Positions 1-4,890 of a stretch of 18,818 nucleotides of DNA are shown one piece after another (the first letter of the stretch is position 1; every line of letters starts with the position of its first letter). The DNA comes from an uncultured Verrucomicrobiales bacterium (lineage in GTDB: Bacteria; Verrucomicrobiota; Verrucomicrobiae; Limisphaerales; CANJSG01), in contig CAMLMI010000048.1 in the NCBI GenBank assembly GCA_946480965.1, forward strand, positions 1 to 18,818, read 5' to 3'. Under the pieces are notes generated by a model. The model ran no database searches. It was not told where the DNA came from and was given only the letters and a program-made list of their open reading frames with translations. The position numbers and the translations under genes are program-made.

Positions 1-257
1 AGACGGAGATCCCCATCCTCTTCAAGTGCGATGTCCACCCCTGGATGACCGCCTACGTCGCCGTCTTCGACAACCCCTACTTCGCCGTGTCCGACAAGGA
101 CGGCCGTTTCTCCATTCCCAACGTCCCGCCCGGCACCTACGAGCTCGTCGTTTATCACCGGAAATCCCACGCGACGAACGAGGGCCTTGTCCGCACCGTG
201 ACCGTGCCCGACGACGGGCGACTGGAGATCGAGGAAACCATCCCGGTAGAAAACTGA
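1..257 (+). CDS. Cupredoxin / carboxypeptidase-regulatory-like secreted protein, C-terminal part (5' truncated by window edge)
   Basis: The reading frame is open from base 3 to the TGA at 255-257, so only the last 84 residues are visible and the true start lies outside the window. An early C-D-V-H-P-W-M stretch has the C-x2-H-x2-M spacing of the copper loop at the end of plastocyanin-like cupredoxins. It is followed by a DGRFSIPNVPPGTYEL segment typical of carboxypeptidase-regulatory-like beta-sandwich domains. Proteins with this layout are generally exported and are often annotated as methylamine-utilisation or plastocyanin-like proteins. The role here, perhaps periplasmic electron transfer or copper binding, is inferred. 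The gene is convergent with the lytic transglycosylase, with 49 bases between the stops and no clear terminator. An internal ATG at 45 is not the start, because conserved sequence continues upstream of it. Confidence 0.8.
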   Translation, partial: TEIPILFKCDVHPWMTAYVAVFDNPYFAVSDKDGRFSIPNVPPGTYELVVYHRKSHATNEGLVRTVTVPDDGRLEIEETIPVEN

Positions 258-306
258 GGCGAGCGCAGCGCCATCCCGGTCGCGTGTCGGAAGCCGGGCC
301 TAAGAT

Positions 307-1278
307 TCACGGTGCCTTCAGCTCCTTGAGCGTCAGCCCGGCGCGCTTCTTCAGAACGGCGTCGAACTTCGGCACATACATCTGCGTCTCGGCCGGGAGC
401 TTGGCGGAGATGGCGTCGAAGGTCTTCGTGTCCGACTTCTTCAACAGCGCCGCGACCCGCGTTTCCCCGGCGTTGTAGGCGGCGAGCGTGAGTTCCCAGT
501 CCTTGAAACGGCCGTGGAGACGGCGGAGATACTTCGCGGCGGCGCGGGCGTTCTTCTCCGGATGCAGCCGTTCGTCCGGCAGCCAGGTGGAAAGACCCAG
601 ATCCTTCGCGGTCGGCGGCATGAGCTGGAACAGTCCGGCGGCGCCGACGGGGCTCTTGGCCTTGGGATCGAAGGACGATTCCACCTCGGCCAACCAGACC
701 AGATCGGGCGGCAAACCTTCCTCGGCGAAGATCGGTTTCAGTTGGGCGACGAAAGCGTCGGCGCGCTCCGGGCGGGGCCGATCGGCGATCACACGGGTCC
801 ATACCTGGCGCTGGACCTTGGGTGGCGGCGGCGTGACGGGCAGCACCACCGGTTCTTCGGGGACGGGTTTTCCCCGAGGCGGCGGCGCGGCCGGTGCCGG
901 GGCGGCGGCGCGGGACAATTGGTCGGCGGCGGAGAGGTAGTCCAACCGGGTGCGGAGCCAACGGGCGTAGGGATCGGTTTCCTCGAAGCGGTCCAGCAAC
1001 GGCAGGAGAGCGACGGCGAGTTCGCGAAGCGCGGCGAGGTCGTAGATCGAGTCGGCCTGCAGCCGGGCCTGGAGGTCGTCGAGGATTTCCTTGAGCTGTT
1101 CGCGGTCGATCTGGCCCTCCAACGCGGCGACCACCGAGGCGTCGAGATTCTGGCGGGTCCAGACTTCGACCGCGCCCATCATGCCGTCGGTGTCGAAGGT
1201 GTATTCCTGCCCCCGGACGGAGCCAAGCCCGACGCAAGCAACGGCGATGATCCAAGCGACCTTCACGGGAAACACCAT
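307..1278 (-). CDS. Lytic transglycosylase, SLT domain (MltD-like)
   Basis: This 323-aa protein starts with a probable signal peptide (VAWIIAVACVGLGSVRG, about residues 7-23). A helical, partly Pro/Ala-rich region follows to about residue 158, and then a C-terminal SLT domain. The domain has the catalytic glutamate in the ES pair at residues 200-201 (EVESSFDPKA), GLFQLMP at 215-221 and AYNAG at 267-271, all hallmarks of family 1 lytic transglycosylases. These enzymes cleave the MurNAc-GlcNAc bond of peptidoglycan and form 1,6-anhydromuropeptides, so the protein should act in the periplasm on the cell wall. No LysM repeats are seen, unlike E. coli MltD. The gene is divergent from the small coiled-coil gene, with 105 bases between the starts. 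The ATG at 1278 directly precedes the signal peptide. The family call is firm; the exact subfamily is not. Confidence 0.9.
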   Translation of the reverse strand: MVFPVKVAWIIAVACVGLGSVRGQEYTFDTDGMMGAVEVWTRQNLDASVVAALEGQIDREQLKEILDDLQARLQADSIYDLAALRELAVALLPLLDRFEETDPYARWLRTRLDYLSAADQLSRAAAPAPAAPPPRGKPVPEEPVVLPVTPPPPKVQRQVWTRVIADRPRPERADAFVAQLKPIFAEEGLPPDLVWLAEVESSFDPKAKSPVGAAGLFQLMPPTAKDLGLSTWLPDERLHPEKNARAAAKYLRRLHGRFKDWELTLAAYNAGETRVAALLKKSDTKTFDAISAKLPAETQMYVPKFDAVLKKRAGLTLKELKAP

Positions 1279-1371
1279 AGCGCGGGCGTCAATCCGGGCA
1301 TTTGTGGGCAGAGCGGAGGGTTTGGACGACGGCGGCGCGCCTTCCCGCTACCGTTCCTCGGAGCGACCCGC

Positions 1372-1377
1372 TAGCTT
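1372..1377 (+). promoter_or_regulatory. Candidate -10 element of a leaderless promoter (TAGCTT)
   Basis: TAGCTT fits the TANNNT core of bacterial -10 boxes and ends 6 nt before the ATG at 1384. This would place the transcript start at or next to the start codon. No Shine-Dalgarno sequence precedes the gene, and no good -35 box is visible. Similar elements sit at 9377 and 11383. Confidence 0.4.
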
Positions 1378-1383
1378 GCCGCC

Positions 1384-1662
1384 ATGAAATCCGCCTACGA
1401 ACTGGCCATGGAACGGCTGAGCAAATCCCAGCCGACAGTGAAGCTGACCGAGAAGCAGAAGGCCGAGATCGCCGACCTCGAATCGCGCTACGCCGCGAAG
1501 ATCGCTCAGGAAGAAATCATGCTGAAGGAGCAGATCGCCGAAGCCGCGCAGCAGGGCGACTGGGAGAAGCAGCAAGAACTGGAACGCCGTCTCGTGGCCG
1601 AGCGAAAGAAGCTCCAGGGCGATCTGGAGGAGAAGAAGGAAGCGGTGCGGCAGGGGCGGTGA
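1384..1662 (+). CDS. Small charged coiled-coil protein of unknown function (92 aa)
   Basis: This is a 92-aa protein with no signal peptide or membrane segment. From residue 20 to the end it is almost entirely Lys/Glu/Ala/Gln-rich with long stretches that should be helical (LTEKQKAEIADLESRYAAKIAQ, then EKQQELERRLVAERKKL), so a coiled coil or helical hairpin is likely. The function is not recognised. I take it as real because a start-proximal promoter-like element precedes the ATG, the third codon positions are GC-rich like its neighbours, and it fills the gap between two sure genes. It ends 24 bases before the TTG start proposed for the hydrolase, so the two may be co-transcribed. Confidence 0.7.
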   Translation: MKSAYELAMERLSKSQPTVKLTEKQKAEIADLESRYAAKIAQEEIMLKEQIAEAAQQGDWEKQQELERRLVAERKKLQGDLEEKKEAVRQGR

Positions 1663-1686
1663 ACTTCAGCCAGCCACCAAGTTGTT

Positions 1687-3006
1687 TTGGGCGCACCCCA
1701 GCCATCCGCTCGCACCGGCTACCTCCTCGCGGAGTGCCGGTCTTCGGTGGACGACTCCGACCAGCCTTTCGCGCTCTGGGTTCCCCGAGGCTATTCGCCC
1801 AAGAAGGCTTGGCCGCTGGTGGTGGCGTTGCACGGGAGCGATGCGGACCATCGGATGATTCCCGAGGAATGTTTCCGCATTCCTGAACGGGGCTTCGACG
1901 AACGGGTGATTCTGCTGAGCCCATTCGGGCGAGGCGACGTGGACTGGCGCTGGATGGGCGAGGCGGATCTGTGGGATGCCATTGCCTGGGTGCGGGCGCG
2001 GTATCGGATCGACCTGCGGCGGCAGTATCTCACGGGCTTGTCGCTGGGCGGCTACGCGGCGTGGCGCATGGCGGCGGAACGGCCGGATTACTGGGCAGCC
2101 ATCGCGCCGGTCTGCGGCGGTGGCGATCCGGCGACAGCTCCGGTGCTGAAGCGGATGCCGGTTTGGTGTGTTCACGGTGCGAAGGATGCGGTGGTGCCAG
2201 TGGAAGAGTCGCGGGAGATGATGATGGCTCTCGGAGCAGGACAGGTTTCCAGCCTGTCCACGAAGTCTGGAGGCGGACTCTTGGCAGGAGAACGCCCCCT
2301 CACCCGACTTTCAGCCACCCTCTCCCCATCCGATGGGGAGAGGGGATTCTCCGGCAACAGCAGGCCGAATCTTTCGGCGAGGCTCCGCTATGACGAACTA
2401 CCCGGCTGGGGCCATGACTCGTGGCGCTGGCTCTACGATCCGGACCGCGTGGAGGATTCGCTGGTGGATTGGTTCCTCGGCTTCAAAAAAACGCGCACTC
2501 CTGAGCCGGCCACTCGGCCGCAACGGACGGGCTCGTTCCTCGACCTCTTCAGCGAGCGGGTGATTCTGGTTCCGGCCACACAGACGCCGTTTCCGCGCGA
2601 AGCGGACCTGCTGCGCCAAGAGGCGGAACGGATCGCCCGTTTCCACTTCGGCGATCTAGCGATGCGTTCGGGTCGGCTGCTGGTGAAGGCCGACGTGGAG
2701 CTGACCGAAGCCGAGGCGCGTTCGGCCAACCTGCTGTGCCTGGGCCGCACCGACAATCACGCCTGGCTGAAGCGGGCGGAGAAGCGGCTGCGCGTGCGGC
2801 ACGTGGACGGCCGGATGGTTTTCCAGGGCGAAACGTTGCTGGGCAAGAGCTGGGCCGCCGCCACGATCCAGCCGAGTCCGTGGAACAAGGCGCGACTGCT
2901 CGGCGTGATCAGCTACCAGCAGCGCGGGCAGATCGCGGGGCTGGCGGGGAGGTTCATCGGGATCGGAGAAGACCTGTGGAAAACCCGGCTGATCCAAACA
3001 CGTTGA
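1687..3006 (+). CDS. Alpha/beta hydrolase (phospholipase/carboxylesterase or prolyl-oligopeptidase-like esterase) with a repeat-derived insert
   Basis: This 439-aa protein has an alpha/beta-hydrolase core. VVALHG (45-50) gives the oxyanion strand, GLSLGG (117-122) holds nucleophile Ser119, GAKDAVV holds Asp167 and GWGHDSW holds His243. The fold resembles secreted PHB-depolymerase or phospholipase-type esterases, but no signal peptide is seen. The start is uncertain: the TTG at 1687 is used here because no in-frame ATG precedes conserved sequence. Residues about 186-231 (nt about 2239-2383) sit between Asp167 and His243, where the family normally has a short link. They are encoded by palindromic repeats of intergenic type, and the frame stays open. 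The C-terminal domain (about 275-439) is of a kind often attached to such esterases and has no known catalytic role. The substrate cannot be inferred. Confidence 0.82.
   Translation: MGAPQPSARTGYLLAECRSSVDDSDQPFALWVPRGYSPKKAWPLVVALHGSDADHRMIPEECFRIPERGFDERVILLSPFGRGDVDWRWMGEADLWDAIAWVRARYRIDLRRQYLTGLSLGGYAAWRMAAERPDYWAAIAPVCGGGDPATAPVLKRMPVWCVHGAKDAVVPVEESREMMMALGAGQVSSLSTKSGGGLLAGERPLTRLSATLSPSDGERGFSGNSRPNLSARLRYDELPGWGHDSWRWLYDPDRVEDSLVDWFLGFKKTRTPEPATRPQRTGSFLDLFSERVILVPATQTPFPREADLLRQEAERIARFHFGDLAMRSGRLLVKADVELTEAEARSANLLCLGRTDNHAWLKRAEKRLRVRHVDGRMVFQGETLLGKSWAAATIQPSPWNKARLLGVISYQQRGQIAGLAGRFIGIGEDLWKTRLIQTR
2239..2259. repeat. Palindromic repeat inside the hydrolase gene (GGACAGG / CCTGTCC)
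   Basis: Perfect 7-bp arms GGACAGG (2239-2245) and CCTGTCC (2253-2259) surround a 7-nt loop. The sequence resembles short palindromes usually found between genes in this kind of genome. Here it lies inside the coding frame. Confidence 0.75.
2318..2344. repeat. Perfect 13-bp-arm palindrome inside the hydrolase gene
   Basis: Arms CCCTCTCCCCATC (2318-2330) and GATGGGGAGAGGG (2332-2344) pair perfectly around a single C. The stretch before it (from about 2295) is pyrimidine-rich and probably belongs to the same element. The palindrome is translated as part of residues 211-220 of the hydrolase. A further small hairpin (GCCGAA / TTCGGC, 2364-2378) follows in the same insert. Confidence 0.85.
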
Positions 3007-3083
3007 TCGACTGCCGCCTGTGCGATGCGATGGTTTCGCGCGGTTCGGTGGAGTTTCAGCTGCGGAGCAGCGGCAGATCGTAG

Positions 3084-3103
3084 CCCACAGCGTGAGCTGT
3101 GGG
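3084..3103. repeat. Intergenic palindromic repeat (CCCACAG / CTGTGGG)
   Basis: Perfect 7-bp arms flank the 6-nt loop CGTGAG. It is the first of several unrelated palindromes in the 348-base gene-free stretch after the hydrolase, and could form a hairpin in the hydrolase transcript. Confidence 0.75.
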
Positions 3104-3124
3104 TAGGAAGACGTGGAAGAAACA

Positions 3125-3199
3125 GAAGCCCCAGAGGGGCGGCAGAACGTCGCAAACAGCTGCGGTGAACGAGTTGTTCTGTCGCCCCTTCAGGGCTCT
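3125..3199. repeat. Paired inverted REP-like repeat
   Basis: Two imperfect copies of a roughly 24-nt unit face each other, at 3125-3149 and 3174-3198, with a spacer of about 24 nt. Each copy holds its own small palindrome: GCCCC-aga-GGGGC at 3128-3140 and GCCC-cttca-GGGC at 3184-3196. Two REP units in opposite orientation resemble the BIME layout known from REP elements of other bacteria. No REP-associated transposase gene lies in the window. Confidence 0.7.
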
Positions 3200-3218
3200 G
3201 GAGCTTGGGAGGCACTAA

Positions 3219-3238
3219 CCCCGGGCTCACGCCCGGGG
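3219..3238. repeat. Palindromic repeat (CCCCGGGC / GCCCGGGG)
   Basis: A perfect 8-bp stem encloses the 4-nt loop TCAC. It has the look of a dispersed REP-type element. There is no T-run after it, so it is not a typical intrinsic terminator. Confidence 0.75.
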
Positions 3239-3243
3239 CTAAT

Positions 3244-3279
3244 ATCTGCCGCGCCTCCGGCATCTGCCGCGCCTCCGGC
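3244..3279. repeat. Tandem 18-bp duplication
   Basis: Two identical, directly adjacent 18-bp copies (ATCTGCCGCGCCTCCGGC at 3244-3261 and 3262-3279). They probably arose by slippage inside the repeat cluster. The remaining bases to 3354 show nothing recognisable. Confidence 0.85.
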
Positions 3280-3354
3280 GCTGAATCGCTCCGCACCAAA
3301 CCAGTCGTCGCCGTGTCACTTCTTGTCGCGAGTCTCCATCGCATCAGCTCTCCG

Positions 3355-3630
3355 TCACTTCCGTTGGCCATTGGCTCGTTGAACCAACGACAGCACGTCT
3401 TCTTTGGTGAGCGAGCCCAGATGATGCGGCTGGAGCCAGACCACGTTGGAACGGAACTGGCCCAACGCATCGCGGAGCCGGAACGAGAGGGTGTGGTCGC
3501 GCGGAGCCCGGTGGCCGCCGTAGTCGCCGTGGCCGGCAAAGACGGGCTCCAGATCCGGGAAGGCGTCGCGAATGACGCTCCGGGCGTGGGCCATCTCGGC
3601 CTTCGTGGCTTTACGGTTTTGGTTTCCCAT
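3355..3630 (-). CDS. Uncharacterised 91-aa protein downstream of TerC
   Basis: This 91-aa protein is not recognised. The N-terminus is basic (MGNQNRKATKAEMAHARSV), the middle is rich in His, Gly, Asp and Arg (GHGDYGGHRAPRDHTLSFRLRD), and the C-terminus is amphipathic (WLQPHHLGSLTKEDVLSLVQRA). It has no signal peptide, no membrane segment and no cysteine. It begins 54 bases after the TerC stop on the same strand, so the two are probably co-transcribed. The His/Asp content could bind metal, which would fit a TerC neighbour, but this is speculation. The frame is preferred over the overlapping opposite-strand frames because its composition is that of a normal soluble protein and it fits the gene order. 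Confidence 0.6.
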   Translation of the reverse strand: MGNQNRKATKAEMAHARSVIRDAFPDLEPVFAGHGDYGGHRAPRDHTLSFRLRDALGQFRSNVVWLQPHHLGSLTKEDVLSLVQRANGQRK

Positions 3631-3651
3631 CGAGATGATGTTTCCCGACGA

Positions 3652-3673
3652 CGAGAACGAGGCCGAGAACGAG
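3652..3673. repeat. Short purine-rich direct repeat
   Basis: The decamer CGAGAACGAG occurs at 3652-3661 and again at 3664-3673, in the 54-base gap between the TerC stop and the 91-aa gene start. It looks like a short remnant of a purine-rich low-complexity tract. Confidence 0.5.
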
Positions 3674-3684
3674 ATGGACTTGGC

Positions 3685-4500
3685 TCACCGATACGGCTGG
3701 TGCAGTTGCACCGTGTCCTCCGCCTTCACGCTCTTGGAGCGGACGCGGATGTTCAGCATCTCGACGATGACGGCGAAGGCCATCGCGAAATACACGTAGC
3801 CCTTGGGGATCTTCTGGCCGAAGCCCTCGGCGGTGAGCAGCACGCCGATGAGGATGAGGAAGCTCAGCGCGAGCATCTTCACCGTGGGATGCCGGTCCAC
3901 GAAGCTGCTGATCTGGTTCACGAAGACCAGCATGACGACCACCGCGATGATCACGGCGGTGATCATGATCCAGATCTGAGAGACCATGCCGACGGCGGTG
4001 ATGACGGAGTCGAGGGAGAAGACAAGGTCCAGCAGGATGATCTGGGTGATGACGCTGGTGAAGGTCGGGACGATGGCGGCGGACTTTCCGCCGTCGTGCC
4101 CTTCGAGCTTCTCGTGGATCTCGCGCACGCTCTTGAAGATGAGGAAGAGGCCGCCGAGGAAGAGGATCAGCTCCTTGCCGGTGTTGGGCAGGGGCAGGCC
4201 GAAGGGGGCCCACTGCCAAAGCTCGTTCTTGAGGCTCATGACCCAGGAGATGGAGAGGAGCAGGAGCACGCGCATGATGAGCGCGAGCATGAGGCCGATG
4301 CGTCGGGCCTTGGCCTGCTGGTGGGGCGGAAGTTTGCCGCTGAGGATCGAGATGAAGATGATGTTGTCGATGCCGAGCACGACCTCCAGCAGGGTCAACG
4401 TGAGGAGGCTGATCCAGACGGCGGGCATGGCGAGCTGTTCCAGAAAGGTGCCGCTCACCTCGACCGGGGCGGCGGCCAGGAGACTGATGGATTCGATCAT
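3685..4500 (-). CDS. TerC family integral membrane protein
   Basis: This 271-aa protein is almost entirely hydrophobic, with about seven membrane segments. Both family signatures are present: LEVVLGIDNIIF with Glu39 and Asp45, and LDLVFSLDSVITAVG with Asp158 and Asp164. The acidic residues lie inside membrane helices and are thought to coordinate metal. TerC proteins include tellurium-resistance components and manganese exporters that protect or supply exported proteins, so metal export across the inner membrane is the best guess. No other ter genes (terB, terD, terZ) are nearby, so the classical tellurite operon is absent. The ATG at 4500 is supported by a good promoter just upstream. The short 91-aa gene follows after 54 bases. 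Confidence 0.93.
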   Translation of the reverse strand: MIESISLLAAAPVEVSGTFLEQLAMPAVWISLLTLTLLEVVLGIDNIIFISILSGKLPPHQQAKARRIGLMLALIMRVLLLLSISWVMSLKNELWQWAPFGLPLPNTGKELILFLGGLFLIFKSVREIHEKLEGHDGGKSAAIVPTFTSVITQIILLDLVFSLDSVITAVGMVSQIWIMITAVIIAVVVMLVFVNQISSFVDRHPTVKMLALSFLILIGVLLTAEGFGQKIPKGYVYFAMAFAVIVEMLNIRVRSKSVKAEDTVQLHQPYR

Positions 4501-4508
4501 GGGGGCGG

Positions 4509-4537
4509 AGTCTGTGGACCGGCCTGGCGGGTGTCAA
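4509..4537 (-). promoter_or_regulatory. Promoter of the TerC gene
   Basis: On the minus strand a perfect -35 box TTGACA (4532-4537) is followed by a 17-nt spacer and CAGACT (4509-4514) as -10. Only 8 nt separate this from the ATG. The transcript would have almost no leader, in line with the absence of a Shine-Dalgarno site. Confidence 0.55.
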
Positions 4538-4561
4538 AGGAGCCGACGCCAGGATTTGTAA

Positions 4562-4766
4562 TGACCGGGAAGGGCGAAGCTCGAAGGCCAAAGAAGAAGC
4601 GCGGGATTCATAGCTCGGGCCTTCTCTGGGCAAGCGGGAGGAAGAACGCCGGGTTGGGGAACCCGGCCTACAAGCTGTGGGCCGGCTCCCCCGACTGGAC
4701 GGGCTGCGCAAACAGGATAATTGGATTTGGCCTTGGGCCTTCGGGCTTCGTCCTTCCTCCCGGTCA
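4562..4766. repeat. Composite repeat module with imperfect terminal inverted repeats
   Basis: The segment at 4562-4592, read in reverse complement, begins TTTGGCCTTCGAGCTTCG and ends CCCGGTCA. The segment at 4726-4766 reads TTTGGCCTT, then GGGCCTTCGGGCTTCGTC, and ends CCCGGTCA. The two are imperfect inverted copies of about 31 and 41 nt around a core of about 133 nt. The core holds another palindrome at 4648-4667 and no plausible gene. This resembles a miniature mobile element or a nested set of REP elements. I see no target-site duplication. Confidence 0.55.
4648..4667. repeat. Palindrome (GCCGGGTT / AACCCGGC)
   Basis: Perfect 8-bp arms flank the loop GGGG. It lies in the centre of the composite repeat module between the divergent TerC and PQQ genes and has no T-run. 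Confidence 0.75.
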
Positions 4767-4767
4767 G

Positions 4768-4787
4768 TTCATACGTGTAGGTATGAA
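4768..4787. promoter_or_regulatory. Palindrome TTCATAC / GTATGAA, possible operator or repeat
   Basis: Perfect 7-bp arms flank a 6-nt centre (GTGTAG). It starts 2 nt after the composite repeat module, 104 nt before the ATG of the first PQQ gene. Its AT-rich arms contrast with the GC-rich repeats around it. It could be a binding site for a dimeric regulator or another dispersed palindrome. Two GC-rich inverted pairs (4802-4808 with 4820-4826, and 4840-4846 with 4869-4875) follow before the gene. No clear -35/-10 is seen for the PQQ gene. Confidence 0.4.
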
Positions 4788-4890
4788 ATCGGTTGCCAGT
4801 TGGCGGACCCTGCGGAATAGTCCGCCCGCTCACAGGAACCGGTTCGGCCGCCGCCGCCGTTCCGCGAGCGAACCGCAACGTCATCCCGGC

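Noticed and set aside
2236..2390. The hydrolase as a pseudogene broken by repeats
   Set aside because: The frame is intact across the insert and all three catalytic residues are present, so it is kept as a coding gene with an insert.
3219..3238. The GC-rich palindrome as an intrinsic terminator of the hydrolase
   Set aside because: No T-run follows on either strand, and other REP-like palindromes surround it.
3244..3279. Tandem 18-bp repeat as a possible CRISPR remnant
   Set aside because: The copies are directly adjacent with no spacer, and there are no cas genes.
3685..4500. TerC as part of a tellurite-resistance operon
   Set aside because: No other ter genes are present, and TerC proteins commonly occur alone as metal exporters.
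3205..4890. A long in-frame extension upstream of PQQ protein 1
   Set aside because: It is antisense to the 91-aa gene and TerC and crosses palindromic repeats. The signal peptide starts at 4891.
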